Notes: generated by a model not told the origin, from the sequence alone. A stretch of DNA of 64,000 nucleotides from Streptomyces sclerotialus (GCA_000719105.1 JODX01000005.1:62001-126000); one strand, 5' to 3'; positions 10,936 to 22,734 are shown, numbered from the stretch's first letter. A program made the numbers and translations.

Positions 10936-11937
10936 TCAGCGGGTCCCCTTGGGGTCCAGCGCGTCGCGCAGCCCGTCTCCGAAGAGGTTGAAGGCCAGTA
11001 CGGTGATGAAGATCGTGGCGCCGGGGAAGACCATGAACATCGGGTCGTGCTCGTAGGTCTCCAGGGCGTCGCGCAGCATGCCGCCCCAGGAGGCGGTCGG
11101 CGGGCGGACACCCGCGCCGAGGAAGCTGAGCGCCGCCTCCGTGAGGATGTTGGTCGGGATCATCAGCGTCGCGTAGACGAGGATCGGGGCGACCAGGTTG
11201 GGCAGCAGCTCCTTGAAGAGGATGTGCCGCCGGCCGCCGCCGAGGCTGCGCGCGGCCTCGATGTACTCGCGCTCGCGCAGGCTCAGGGTCTGGCCGCGGA
11301 CGATGCGCCCCACGTACGGCCAGCCGAAGAAGCCGATGACCAGCACCAGTACGCCGATCCGCACTCCCGAGCCGGTGAGGCCCAGCAGGTCGTCGGGGAG
11401 CACCGAGACCAGGGAGATGATGAAGAGGAGCTGGGGGAAGGAAAGCAGCACGTCCATGGTGCGGCTGATCACCGCGTCGACCCAGCCGCCGAAGTAGCCG
11501 GCAAGGATGCCGAACAGGGTGCCGAGAACGGTCGCGACCACGGCCGCGAGGAAGGCCACGAGGAGCGAGATCCGGGCCCCGTAGACGATCCGGCTGAAGA
11601 CGTCGCGGCCCTTGTTGGGTTCGACGCCGAAGAGGAAGTCGCTGCTCATACCGCCGAACGCGCCCTGCGGCAGGTTGGTGAGCGGGTCCAGCTCCTCCTG
11701 GTGGAACTCGTTCGGCGGGTGCCCGAGGAGCCCGACGATGAGCGGGGCGAACACGGCGACGAGGGCGAGGACGAGCACGGTGACGCCGCCGGCCAGCGCG
11801 ATCTTGTCCTGCTTCAGACGGTTCCAGGCGATCTGCTTGAGGGAGCGCCCCTCGACCTTCCTCGCGCCGGCCTCGGCGGGGTCGGCGGCAGCGCTCGGGG
11901 CCGCTTCCGCGGTCGGCTCGTGCAATGGTGCCGTCAT
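10936..11937 (-). CDS. Peptide ABC transporter permease (DppC type)
   Basis: First gene of the importer operon; 333-residue permease with a cytoplasmic Ala/Glu-rich head, the OppC N-terminal domain (SLKQIAWNRLKQDKIA) and six transmembrane helices. The EAA loop reads YIEAARSLGGGRRHILFKELLP. It pairs with the DppB-type permease to form the channel. About 96 bp separate it from the binding-protein gene. A Gly-rich ribosome site (GAGAGGGGCCCC) precedes the ATG. Confidence 0.93.
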   Translation of the reverse strand: MTAPLHEPTAEAAPSAAADPAEAGARKVEGRSLKQIAWNRLKQDKIALAGGVTVLVLALVAVFAPLIVGLLGHPPNEFHQEELDPLTNLPQGAFGGMSSDFLFGVEPNKGRDVFSRIVYGARISLLVAFLAAVVATVLGTLFGILAGYFGGWVDAVISRTMDVLLSFPQLLFIISLVSVLPDDLLGLTGSGVRIGVLVLVIGFFGWPYVGRIVRGQTLSLREREYIEAARSLGGGRRHILFKELLPNLVAPILVYATLMIPTNILTEAALSFLGAGVRPPTASWGGMLRDALETYEHDPMFMVFPGATIFITVLAFNLFGDGLRDALDPKGTR

Positions 11938-12217
11938 CAGGCAGGGGCCCCTCTCAACCGGCGGTTACCGGCCCGCACTTGCCGCTCGTGGCGGCGTGAT
12001 CAGTCCGTCGAACACAGGGCAAACGCCCTTGCTGCGGGAGTCTTCAACGCTTCGCCGATCTGTTGCCAGATGTGACGGTGAATGGATGCCTAAACGTGAT
12101 GCTGTCCTGGGTCATCCGTTATCCGGACGCCGTTCAACGGCGGTCGAACAGGGTGCAGTTGGGATGTAAGAGGTAGCGGCTTACTTTTACCCGCGTAGAT
12201 ACGGACATCACACCACC
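11938..12217. other. Upstream region of the peptide ABC operon
   Basis: No gene seen. The region holds a perfect 15-bp palindrome, CGCCGTTCAACGGCG (12128-12142), beside sequence resembling a promoter reading toward the permease gene (TTGAAC within the palindrome on the minus strand, followed by ATAACG). It may be an operator. The 12180-12215 part is AT-richer and has no recognisable RNA fold. Confidence 0.4.
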
Positions 12218-12245
12218 AAAGCCCCCACACTTCTGTGAGGGCTTC
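12218..12245 (-). terminator. Terminator downstream of the first SseB-like gene
   Basis: Imperfect 11-bp inverted repeat (12219-12229 with 12234-12244, one mismatch) and a 4-base CTTC loop, about 70 bp past the stop of the first SseB-family gene. It probably insulates that gene from the peptide permease operon. Confidence 0.65.
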
Positions 12246-12315
12246 ATGAAGGCGTGTCAGTGGGTGAGAGGAGCGTCCCGCGCGGCCGGGAGGAACGAGC
12301 CCGGTACGGCGGCTC

Positions 12316-13107
12316 TCAGTACGTGCCCGGGTACCCGTACCCGCCGCCCGCCGGCGCCTGGGCCGGGGCCGCGTGGGCCTCGCGGTCGTAGAAGGGGCGG
12401 GCGTTGGCGCGCAGCCACATCGCCACCGGGTCGTACTCGTCGGACATCGCGACCGTCGAGACGGGCAGCCCGTCCGGCACGGCACCGATGGACTGCTGCA
12501 TCATCGCGCGCACGGAGTCCACGGCGGCCGGCGAGGTGTCGTACACGTCGAGCCCGATGGCCAGGTACGGCGCGCCGAGCGCGGGCTGCACCCAGGCGCG
12601 GCGCAGCGAGCGGACCGCCGGGGTGCGGTGGGCGTTCTGCGTGAGCAGGGCGTAGAACTGCGGGATCTCGATGCCGGGTTCGGAGAGCCGGAGCGGGCCC
12701 GAGGGCTGGCGGTCCAGGCCCGTGGCGATGCGGCGCAGATCGAGCCAGGGAATGCCGACGCCGCCGCCCGGCGCGTGCGGGTTGAGCCACAGGCCGTAGT
12801 GGTCGGGGTACAGGGTGCGGGCGACGTCGAGGCCGTCGACCACCTCGTAGGAGCGGTTCCAGCCGCTGGCCGAGAGCTCCTGGGCGGAGGTGACACAGGG
12901 CGCGTAGCCGTACCCGTCGACCTCCATGTTCCCGTACTGGGCGTCCGGGGAGCCGGCCTGGCCGTGCCAGAGCAGCATCCACACCTGGCCGGTGGCGGGG
13001 GTCGCGAGGGCGCGCAGGAGCGCCTCGTAGGCGTCGTAACGCCCGGGCGTCACCTGGCGCAGCATGTGCTCGACCTGCCCGGCCGCGGCCGTGCCCGACG
13101 CGCTCAC
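12316..13107 (-). CDS. SseB-family protein (paralog 1)
   Basis: 263-residue soluble protein of the SseB family, named after E. coli 'enhanced serine sensitivity' but without a known biochemical role. The SseB core includes MLLWHGQAGSPDAQY and DGYGYAPCVTSAQEL; the C-terminal half (ALGAPYLAIGLDVYD through ARPFYDRE) is the conserved SseB C-terminal domain. The tail is low-complexity Gly/Pro/Tyr. It is followed, in transcription order, by a terminator and preceded by its paralog; both sit next to the glycine/serine genes. Confidence 0.75.
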   Translation of the reverse strand: MSASGTAAAGQVEHMLRQVTPGRYDAYEALLRALATPATGQVWMLLWHGQAGSPDAQYGNMEVDGYGYAPCVTSAQELSASGWNRSYEVVDGLDVARTLYPDHYGLWLNPHAPGGGVGIPWLDLRRIATGLDRQPSGPLRLSEPGIEIPQFYALLTQNAHRTPAVRSLRRAWVQPALGAPYLAIGLDVYDTSPAAVDSVRAMMQQSIGAVPDGLPVSTVAMSDEYDPVAMWLRANARPFYDREAHAAPAQAPAGGGYGYPGTY

Positions 13108-13411
13108 CCTCTACCGCCCCTTCGCCACACCAACACGTACAAACCCACCGGACGCGGCAGAGGTGACGCGTCCGGAGCACGGCCGGGACGACGTCGGCAC
13201 CCCGGCCGGGTCATTCTGCATCGTCCGGATCGTCCGGCAACTGATCCCCGGTTCGCCGGCCCCGGCGCGCGACCTCGTCCCACCGAGCTATGAAACCAGG
13301 GTAATCGTCCATTCTGACAGCGACTTGACGCACGTCGCGGGCAGTGTCGCCCATCGGTGTCCCAGGTCACCGGCGTACGGCGCGCCGGGCCGCCTCCGCG
13401 GTCGCCGCAGA
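13108..13411. other. Intergenic region between the two SseB-family genes
   Basis: No gene seen. An AT-richer patch around 13288-13330 could hold a minus-strand promoter for the downstream SseB paralog, but I cannot point to convincing -35/-10 boxes. No hairpin or repeat stands out. Confidence 0.4.
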
Positions 13412-14188
13412 TCAGTAGCCGTGCTGGTAGAAGGGCCGCACCCGTTCGCGCATCCAGTCGCCCACCGGGTCCTGGGCCACGTCGAGGAACACCATGTTCA
13501 CGGGGTACTTCACCGCGGCCCGGCCCAGCGCGCGGCCCAGCGCGTCGAGCGGGACGGCGTGGTCGGTGTCGTGGGAGGCCAGTTCGACGCCGATGAACAT
13601 CACCGGATCGGCCGTCTCGATCGCGGCCAGGCAGCGACGGGCGGACAGCACCAGGCCGGTCCCCGCGAACTCGGCCGAGGCCGCGGCGAGGAAGTCGACC
13701 GGGTCGTCCTGCCAGTCCGGCTCGAACAGCCGCACCCGCGCCCCGCTCGCCGCCCCGTCCAGCGCGGTCCGCCCGGCCCGGCACAGCTCGGCCACGGCGG
13801 CCGGCGGCAGCGGCACACCGACCACGCCGTCCGGGTTCACGGCGATGCCTACCTGCGGGGGCAGCCCGCGGGCGAACTCGACGGCGGGCGCGATCGTGAA
13901 CGAGATGTGACCGCCGACGACCTTGCGGAACTGTTCCTCGGAGCTGAAGACCGGCACGTACACCTGCCCCTGGAGCTCCATCGTGGGCAGGTCGAGGGTG
14001 GCGCTGTCCCGGCCGCCGCCCTCGGGCAGCGGGATCCAGAGGAAGCTGCGGCCGAGGACCTCGATGATCCGGCCGGCCGCGCTCGGCTGTCCGAGGCCGG
14101 CCGAGAGCACCTCCTCCAGTTCGTTGCCGGGCCATCCGCCGTGCGCCGGGGGGTGCGTCTGTGCCGGGAAGTCCGCCGGGATGTCCAT
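13412..14188 (-). CDS. SseB-family protein (paralog 2)
   Basis: 258-residue relative of the previous protein. The N-terminal SseB domain contains FLWIPLPEGGG and a VYVPVFSSEEQFRKV strand-helix; the C-terminal domain (SARRCLAAIETADPVMFIGVEL) ends in VRPFYQHGY, like the RPFYDRE ending of its neighbour. The pair probably arose by duplication. No catalytic residues are evident; a protein-binding or regulatory function is possible but unproven. Confidence 0.75.
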   Translation of the reverse strand: MDIPADFPAQTHPPAHGGWPGNELEEVLSAGLGQPSAAGRIIEVLGRSFLWIPLPEGGGRDSATLDLPTMELQGQVYVPVFSSEEQFRKVVGGHISFTIAPAVEFARGLPPQVGIAVNPDGVVGVPLPPAAVAELCRAGRTALDGAASGARVRLFEPDWQDDPVDFLAAASAEFAGTGLVLSARRCLAAIETADPVMFIGVELASHDTDHAVPLDALGRALGRAAVKYPVNMVFLDVAQDPVGDWMRERVRPFYQHGY

Positions 14189-14272
14189 CTGCCGCCTACC
14201 GCCTGCTCGTACCGCTGCTGAGGCTGAAAACCCTAAGGGACCGCGGGGCCGCGGCGGTAAGGCCGTCCCGGC

Positions 14273-14944
14273 TCACCGGACGAAGTCGATCCGTGTCAGC
14301 ACGTCCGCCGCCTCCCGGTCCAGCAGCACCGCCGAGCCGCAGCCCGGCGGCAGGCGCCCCTTCTCCACCGCGCGCAGCAGCCGGGACGTCGCCGCGCGGT
14401 GCCGGGTGAAGGCGTAGCGGGAGACCCCGCGCCCCCGCTCCCGCTGGCCGTCGCGCGCCTGGTGGGGGGTGACGTCGAGGAGCAGCAGGTGCAGCGTGCC
14501 GCCCCGGCGGCGGGCCTCGCGGGCGAGCCAGTCGCGCACCCAGGTCTGCGTGCCGCAGTCGTGCACGACGATTCCGGCGCCGGAGCGCAGGGCCCGGTGC
14601 AGCCCCGCGTAGTGGGCGATCCGTACGAGGGGCCGGTAGACGGCGTACGGCAGGACGCGGGCCAGCCGGGCGTCGAAGCGGTCGCGGGTGTCCTGGGAGT
14701 CGATGCGCGGACCGCGCACCGCGCGCCGCATGAGGGTCGATTTGCCGCTGCCGGGGAGCCCGGTCACGACGACGAGGTCGTGGGAGCCGAAGGAGAGCCG
14801 GCCGGGGCTGCGGCCCGAACGTTCCCTCAGGTCGCGGACGACCGTGGCGGGGAACGGGCCGCACGCCTCACGTGCCCGGGCGGCCGGCCGCCGCTCGGGC
14901 AGCGCCAGGCCGGGGGTCGTGGCGTACGCCGAAGTCCTGTTCAC
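14273..14944 (-). CDS. P-loop AAA/kinase-like ATPase
   Basis: 223-residue protein with Walker A GLPGSGKST near residue 80, preceded by a beta-strand (HDLVVVTG), and a following DSQDTRDRF motif, like small zeta-toxin or shikimate-kinase-type NTPases. It may phosphorylate a small molecule; the substrate is unknown. The GTG at 14944 has a good ribosome site (GGGAGG, nine bases upstream). An ATG at 14962 is in frame but lacks one, so the shorter form is preferred. Divergent from the glycine riboswitch and gcvT. Confidence 0.78.
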   Translation of the reverse strand: MNRTSAYATTPGLALPERRPAARAREACGPFPATVVRDLRERSGRSPGRLSFGSHDLVVVTGLPGSGKSTLMRRAVRGPRIDSQDTRDRFDARLARVLPYAVYRPLVRIAHYAGLHRALRSGAGIVVHDCGTQTWVRDWLAREARRRGGTLHLLLLDVTPHQARDGQRERGRGVSRYAFTRHRAATSRLLRAVEKGRLPPGCGSAVLLDREAADVLTRIDFVR

Positions 14945-15186
14945 CGTGATCGTCCTCCCCATGGGTATGGAGTCCCATCCCCGTCGAGTGTAAAGAGAAG
15001 GTAATGCCCGGTGTCTCGTATTTCCGTTTCCGTCCTGCCACAGCCTCGCTACAGAACGCTGTGCCCCCCTGTGAATACTGTCCAGGGGATGCGCCCGTTC
15101 CACTTCCCGGTCCGCCGGACCCCCCTGCCGCGGTGCGCGCACGCGTGCAATGATGTGCCCGCCAACTGCATACCGGCCGCTTGAAT

Positions 15187-15399
15187 CCGCGCGGGAGAGT
15201 CCCCAGTCAGCCGCTGCTGCCGCTGGGGCGCCGAAGGAGCAAGTCCCTCCCTTGAATCTCTCAGGCCCAGTCACCGCGCGGGCGAGGCACATCTGAAAAG
15301 CGGGCCGCCCCACGGCGGCTCCACCCAAGGTGCAAGCCATGACCGTGCCCGACAGCCGTCGGGGGTCGGGGCGAACCTCTCAGGTCCCGATGACAGATG
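15187..15399 (+). promoter_or_regulatory. Tandem glycine riboswitch upstream of gcvT
   Basis: Two consecutive glycine aptamers. Aptamer 1 is closed by the self-complementary CCGCGCGG at 15187-15194 and 15274-15281. It carries the conserved core GGAGAGTCC, GCGCCGAAGGAGCAAG and AATCTCTCAGG. Aptamer 2 is closed by CATCTG (15290-15295) pairing with CAGATG (15394-15399), with core ACCCAAGGTGCAAGCC and GCGAACCTCTCAGG. Known glycine riboswitches of this class turn on glycine-cleavage genes when glycine is abundant, matching the downstream gcvT. Confidence 0.95.
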
Positions 15400-15440
15400 G
15401 GGAGGAACGACCTCGCCCTCATGCCCCGGGAGCAGATCCG

Positions 15441-16559
15441 ATGAGCAGCACCCCCCTCCGCCGTACCGCGCTCGACGCCGTGCACCGCGCGCTCGGCGCC
15501 ACCATGACCGACTTCGCCGGCTGGGACATGCCCCTGCGGTACGGCTCCGAGCGCGACGAGCACCTCGCCGTGCGCACCCGGGCCGGTCTCTTCGACCTCT
15601 CGCACATGGGCGAGATCACGGTGACCGGCCCGGGCTCCGCCGCCCTGCTCGACCACGCCCTGGTCGGCGACATCGGCGCCGTGAAGACCGGCCGCGCCCG
15701 CTACACCATGATCTGCCGCGAGGACGGCGGCATCCTGGACGATCTGATCGTCTACCGGCTGCACGAGACCGAGTACATGATCGTCGCCAACGCCTCCAAC
15801 GCCCAGGTGGTACTGGACGCGCTCACCGAGCGGTCCGCGGGCTTCGACGCCGAGGTGCGCGACGACCGCGACGCGTACGCACTGCTGGCCGTGCAGGGCC
15901 CGGAGTCCCCCGGCATCCTGAAGACCCTTACCGACGCCGACCTGGACGGCCTGAAGTACTACGCCGGCCTGCCCGGCACGGTCGCGGGCGTCCCCGCGCT
16001 CATCGCGCGCACCGGGTACACCGGCGAGGACGGCTTCGAGCTGTTCGTGGCGCCCGCCGACGCGGAGAAGCTGTGGCAGGCCCTCACCGACGCGGGCTCC
16101 GCCGCCGGCCTGGTGCCGTGCGGGCTGTCCTGCCGGGACACGCTGCGCCTGGAGGCGGGCATGCCGCTGTACGGGCACGAGCTGTCCACCGCGCTCACCC
16201 CGTTCGACGCCGGTCTCGGCCGGGTCGTGAAGTTCGGCAAGGAGGCGGACTTCGTGGGGCGCGCGGCCCTGACGGAGGCCGCCGCCCGGGCCGAGCAGAA
16301 CCCCCCGCGCGTGCTCGTCGGCCTGGTCGCCGAGGGCCGCCGGGTCCCGCGCGCGGGGTACGCGGTCGTCGCGGACGGCCAGGTGATCGGCGAGGTCACC
16401 TCCGGGGCGCCCTCCCCCACCCTCGGCCAGCCGATCGCGATGGCGTACGTCGACGCCGCGCACGCCGCACCCGGCACCCCGGGGGTCGGCGTGGACATCC
16501 GGGGCACCCATGAGCCGTACGAGGTCGTGGCGCTGCCGTTCTACCGGCGCCAGAAGTAG
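15441..16559 (+). CDS. gcvT: Glycine cleavage system T protein (aminomethyltransferase)
   Basis: Transfers the aminomethyl carbon of glycine from lipoyl-GcvH to tetrahydrofolate, releasing ammonia. The 372-residue protein begins MSSTPLRRTALDAVH and has the family motifs DFAGWDMPLRYGS, LFDLSHMGE and ARTGYTGEDGFELF (folate and substrate site). The ATG overlaps the stop of a 7-codon upstream ORF (15421-15444), and GGGAG lies at suitable spacing. The last codons form the first unit of a 13-bp tandem repeat. It is controlled by the glycine riboswitch; the P protein gene is not in the window. Confidence 0.97.
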   Translation: MSSTPLRRTALDAVHRALGATMTDFAGWDMPLRYGSERDEHLAVRTRAGLFDLSHMGEITVTGPGSAALLDHALVGDIGAVKTGRARYTMICREDGGILDDLIVYRLHETEYMIVANASNAQVVLDALTERSAGFDAEVRDDRDAYALLAVQGPESPGILKTLTDADLDGLKYYAGLPGTVAGVPALIARTGYTGEDGFELFVAPADAEKLWQALTDAGSAAGLVPCGLSCRDTLRLEAGMPLYGHELSTALTPFDAGLGRVVKFGKEADFVGRAALTEAAARAEQNPPRVLVGLVAEGRRVPRAGYAVVADGQVIGEVTSGAPSPTLGQPIAMAYVDAAHAAPGTPGVGVDIRGTHEPYEVVALPFYRRQK

Positions 16560-16673
16560 AGCCCGGAAGCCGGCGCCAGAAGTAGAGCCCGGAAGCCGGC
16601 GCCGGAAGCCGGACCCGGAAGCCGGACCCGGAAGCCGGACCTGGGGAGTCGAGCCCGGAAACAGGCGCCGGAG
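16544..16673 (+). repeat. 13-bp tandem repeat running out of the gcvT 3' end
   Basis: About ten tandem, slightly diverged 13-bp units such as CCGGCGCCAGAAG, TAGAGCCCGGAAG and CCGGACCCGGAAG. Two perfect 26-bp copies (16544-16569 and 16570-16595) contain the gcvT stop codon and its duplicate. Later units at 16596, 16609, 16622 and 16635 are single 13-mers, fading by 16673. The period is not a multiple of three. Confidence 0.9.
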
Positions 16674-16798
16674 ACAGCGGGTGAGCCAGGACACACACCC
16701 GGCGGTCACGTGACTCCGGGCACATTTTGCCCGCTGACCAGCGCTTTCAGCAGTCCCACATTCCGCATCACCCACTCGCGTACAGGAGAATTCAAGCC

Positions 16799-17176
16799 AT
16801 GAGCAACCCCCAGCAGCTCCGCTACAGCAAGGAGCACGAGTGGCTGTCGGCCGCCGAGGACGGCGTCGCGACGGTCGGCATCACCGAGTTCGCGGCCAAC
16901 GCGCTCGGCGATGTCGTCTACGCCCAGCTCCCCGAGGCGGGCACCACGGTGACCGCGGGCGAGACCTGTGGCGAGCTGGAGTCCACCAAGTCCGTCAGCG
17001 ATCTCTACTCCCCGGTCTCCGGTGAGGTCACCGAGATCAACGAGGACGTGGTGAGCGACCCGTCGCTGGTGAACTCCGCCCCCTTCGAGGGCGGATGGCT
17101 GTTCAAGGTACGCGTCACGGAGGAGCCGGCCGACCTGCTCTCCGCGGACGAGTACGCCGAATTGTCCGCGGGCTGA
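16799..17176 (+). CDS. gcvH: Glycine cleavage system H protein
   Basis: Lipoyl carrier shuttling the aminomethyl group between the P, T and L proteins. The 125-residue protein has the lipoylation site [14 protein letters not shown] with the modified Lys near residue 63, and the usual KEHEWL start region. ATG at 16799 has ribosome site AGGAGA. It is 240 bp from gcvT across the tandem repeat and only 18 bp from glyA. Confidence 0.97.
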   Translation: MSNPQQLRYSKEHEWLSAAEDGVATVGITEFAANALGDVVYAQLPEAGTTVTAGETCGELESTKSVSDLYSPVSGEVTEINEDVVSDPSLVNSAPFEGGWLFKVRVTEEPADLLSADEYAELSAG

Positions 17177-17194
17177 GAGGTCGTTTCCGTACCC

Positions 17195-18457
<1,263 letters not shown>

Positions 18458-18470
18458 CCCCAGGCCCCCA

Positions 18471-18510
18471 GGGGCACCGCGCACACGACAAGCCGTGCGT
18501 GCGGTGCCCC
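18471..18510 (+). terminator. Hairpin after glyA
   Basis: Ten-base perfect stem GGGGCACCGC (18471-18480) with GCGGTGCCCC (18501-18510); the loop can form a smaller GC-rich helix. It sits between glyA and sdaA, only 44 bp before the sdaA start, so it may attenuate rather than fully stop read-through. Confidence 0.7.
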
Positions 18511-18553
18511 TTCCACGCCAGCAGTCCTGCAGTTCCCTCCCAAGGAGTCCCCC

Positions 18554-19907
<1,354 letters not shown>

Positions 19908-19921
<14 letters not shown>

Positions 19922-21164
19922 GGGAACGGGCCTGACCGGCAACGGGCACGAAGGCGGGCAGGGTGAGCGCCGAATGGGCCGGTCGTCCCTCCGCGGGAGG
20001 CATGGCGCTGAGACTGCGCAGCATGTCGTTGCGGTGCTCCAGGGCCCGGGCGGTGGTCGGGAAGAGTGTGGCATCGCCCTCGCCGACCAGGTCCTGGTTC
20101 ACGGTCACGAACGCACGGGTGTGGTGTTCGTAGGCGGCGAAGCCCGCGGCGTGGTCCCGGTCGGCCAGGGAAGCGGCGAGCATGTACGCGCCGACGAGCG
20201 CGAGGCTGGAGCCCTGCCCGGTGAGGAACGAGGGCGCGTACGCGGCGTCGCCCACCAGCGCGACCCTGCCGCTGGACCATCGGGGCATGCGGATCTGGCC
20301 GACCGCGTCGAAGAACAGGTCGTCCGCGTCGCGCAGGGCGGCCAGCATGCCCGGGACCTCCCATCCCGCGTCGGCGAAGACCGCGGTCACCAGGTCCCGT
20401 CGGGATTCCGGGTTCCGGAACGCCTCGTACGGTGGTTCCGGGTGGGCGAAGTTCAGGAGAGCGTGCACGTCGTCGTTGTCCCCCACGGCGTAGAGGGCCG
20501 CGGCCCTGCCCGGGGCGTTCCACATCACGGTCTCGTGGGAGAGCCCGAAGGTGTTGCGCAGGGTGAACCCGGCGAAGCAGTAGCCGAGGTACCGGTGGAA
20601 GAGCTCCTCGGGGCCGAACAGCAACGCGCGGGTACGTGAGTGCAGCCCGTCCGCACCGACCACCACGTCGAACGTACGCCTGCCTCCCCCGCGGAAGGTG
20701 ATGTCGACCCCGTGGCCGGACTGGTCGAGGGTGTCGACGGAGTCGTCGAACAGGAACTCCACGTCGTCATGGACCGCCGTGCGGAGAGCGTCGGTCAGGT
20801 CCCCGCGCCGTACCTCCAGGTCCCGTCCCGCGACACCGCCGGTGACGGTGTGCGGGGCGACCGAGGCCACCTCGCCGCCGTCCTCGTCGAGGAAGGTCAG
20901 CCGGCGCAGGTCGATGTGCGCGTCCCGCAGTCGCGGCAGGATCCCCATCCTCCGGACGACCTCGAGCGCGGTGCCGCGCACGTCGACGGGATATCCACCG
21001 ATACGGAGCGCGGCCGCCTTCTCGACCACCGTGACCGCCCATCCGTAGCGGTTCAGCCAGAACGCGAGGGCGGTTCCCGCGACGCCGGCCCCGGATATCA
21101 GGACCGTGCGCCCCGGCGTGGTGCGGACTGTACGGATGTCCCTCGACGGATCGGTGCGGGTCAT
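19908..21164 (-). CDS. FAD-dependent monooxygenase (PHBH/TetX-like)
   Basis: 418-residue flavoprotein with the N-terminal FAD fold ([18 protein letters not shown] and the Glu of VVEKA), the DG motif [13 protein letters not shown] and the GD motif [15 protein letters not shown]. It likely hydroxylates an aromatic or polyketide-type compound; the substrate is unknown. It is coupled by a four-base overlap to an upstream MFS exporter gene under divergent TetR control, so the pair looks like an inactivation-plus-efflux unit. Confidence 0.88.
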
Positions 21165-22558
21165 TTCTCGACTCCTTTGCTCATGGTCCGGGCGACGAGC
21201 AGGGACAGCGCCGTGACGGCGCCGGCCATGATGAAGCCGGTGACGAAGGCCGATTCGGCCGGGACGTCCGACCCGGCGGGGGTCGCGGCGGTGAGGAGCG
21301 CACCACCGACCTGCGCACCGACGGCGTAGCCGAGCACGCGGGTCACCAGGACCAGGCCGGTGGCGATGCCGGTGTCACCTCGATCGACGGATGTGGCGGT
21401 GCCGGTCACCATCGCCGTGACGCACAGGCCGTTGGCGAGCGAGATCATCGCCTTGCCGAGGACGAGGTGCCAGACCTCGGTGTGCACGGCTGCCAGGGCG
21501 AGCAGGGCGGCGGCCATGATGACGATCCCGGCGGTGACCACGGCACGCGAGCCGAAGCGCCGCGCCCCGATCCCGCTGATCGGCCCGGCCAGCGTCGCGG
21601 CCACGGCGCCGGGCAGCAGGAAGAAGCCGATCGCGGTGGCGCCCGCCCCGAAGCCGTACGCGTCGGCGGGCACCGCGAACAGCTGCGGGACGAGATAGAC
21701 CGCTACCGAGGTACCGACGCAGATCACGAACGTCAGCACACACGACTTCCACACCGCGGGCCGTGCCAGCATGCGCAGATCGACCATCGGCGAGGCCGCA
21801 CGCCGCTCGACGGCCGTCCATCCGGTCACGAAGACGGCCAGCAGCGCGATGAGGGCGCCGAGCACGAGGGGCCGCGAGCCGATGTCGGGCGCCAGCGCGA
21901 GTACGAGCATGAGGGTGACCAGCGTTCCGCTCAGGAGAACAAGGCCGGGCCAGTCGACCCCGGCGTCGTCCGACCGGCCTGGCGGATCGTGCGGCATCAG
22001 CCTGTTCACCAGCAGGGTGGCCCCGATGACCGCGAGCGTCGGCAGCGCGAACATCCAGTGCCGGGACAGCCCTTCCGCCACGGGCCCGGCCGACAGCGTC
22101 CCCGCCATCCCGCCGCCCACGAACAGCCCGCTGACCACCCCGATGGCCACCTTCGACTCCCCCGCGGGGAGGCGGGCGCGCACCAGGATGAACGACAGGG
22201 GCAGCGCACCCACCATCGCCCCCTGCAGTACCTGACCGAGCAGCAGGACCGGCAGGTTCGGCGCCAGGGCGGACACCAGACCACCGGCCGAGACCACTGC
22301 CATCAGCCGGATCAGGACCCGTTTCCCGCCGTAGCGGTCGCCCAGCTTGCCCGCGACCGGTGTGACGAGCGCGCCGGTGATGAGGAGCACGATGCTGAGT
22401 AACGCCCCTTCGGCGGGACTCATGTCCAGCTCGCGTTGCAGGAGCGGAAGCGTCGGCGTCACCACCGACTCCAGGGCACCGGTGGCGACTGCCAGCGTGC
22501 CGAGGGCCCCGACAGCGGCCTTCCCGATGCGGACCGGGGTGGCCAGGGTTGCGGTCAT
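21161..22558 (-). CDS. MFS drug-efflux transporter (DHA2-like, about 14 TM)
   Basis: 465-residue major facilitator protein with motif A between TM2 and TM3 (GKLGDRYGGKRVLI) and about 14 hydrophobic segments, consistent with proton-coupled drug efflux. ATG at 22558 has ribosome site AAAGGA six bases upstream; the longer upstream frame would run into the promoter. It is the first gene of the operon with the monooxygenase and diverges from the tetR gene across a shared operator. Confidence 0.88.
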   Translation of the reverse strand: MTATLATPVRIGKAAVGALGTLAVATGALESVVTPTLPLLQRELDMSPAEGALLSIVLLITGALVTPVAGKLGDRYGGKRVLIRLMAVVSAGGLVSALAPNLPVLLLGQVLQGAMVGALPLSFILVRARLPAGESKVAIGVVSGLFVGGGMAGTLSAGPVAEGLSRHWMFALPTLAVIGATLLVNRLMPHDPPGRSDDAGVDWPGLVLLSGTLVTLMLVLALAPDIGSRPLVLGALIALLAVFVTGWTAVERRAASPMVDLRMLARPAVWKSCVLTFVICVGTSVAVYLVPQLFAVPADAYGFGAGATAIGFFLLPGAVAATLAGPISGIGARRFGSRAVVTAGIVIMAAALLALAAVHTEVWHLVLGKAMISLANGLCVTAMVTGTATSVDRGDTGIATGLVLVTRVLGYAVGAQVGGALLTAATPAGSDVPAESAFVTGFIMAGAVTALSLLVARTMSKGVEK

Positions 22559-22693
22559 GGACGTCCTTTCCGTCGTTACCGGGCGAGAAAGGGGCCGGCC
22601 GCACGCAGGACGCTGCCGCTTCGCGGGGCCCTGCGCGGACACGGCGGCCCTTCATGCGGCCGTCCGGCGGAGTGGCAGGCCCACGCACCGAAA

Positions 22694-22716
22694 CTACACT
22701 ACACCGTGCAGTGCAG
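22694..22716. promoter_or_regulatory. TetR operator palindrome
   Basis: A 23-bp near-perfect palindrome centred on 22705, half-site CTACACTACAC mirrored by GTGCAGTGCAG (two mismatched pairs). It lies between the divergent MFS and tetR genes, upstream of the tetR -10 box TAGGAT (22723-22728) and over the MFS promoter (TAGTGT on the minus strand). This arrangement is what TetR autoregulation and efflux repression require. Confidence 0.8.
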
Positions 22717-22734
22717 GAAGGTTAGGATGGGCCC

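Noticed and set aside
12170..12245. Possible tRNA or structured RNA before the peptide permease operon
   Set aside because: No cloverleaf or anticodon arm can be drawn; only a terminator hairpin is supported.
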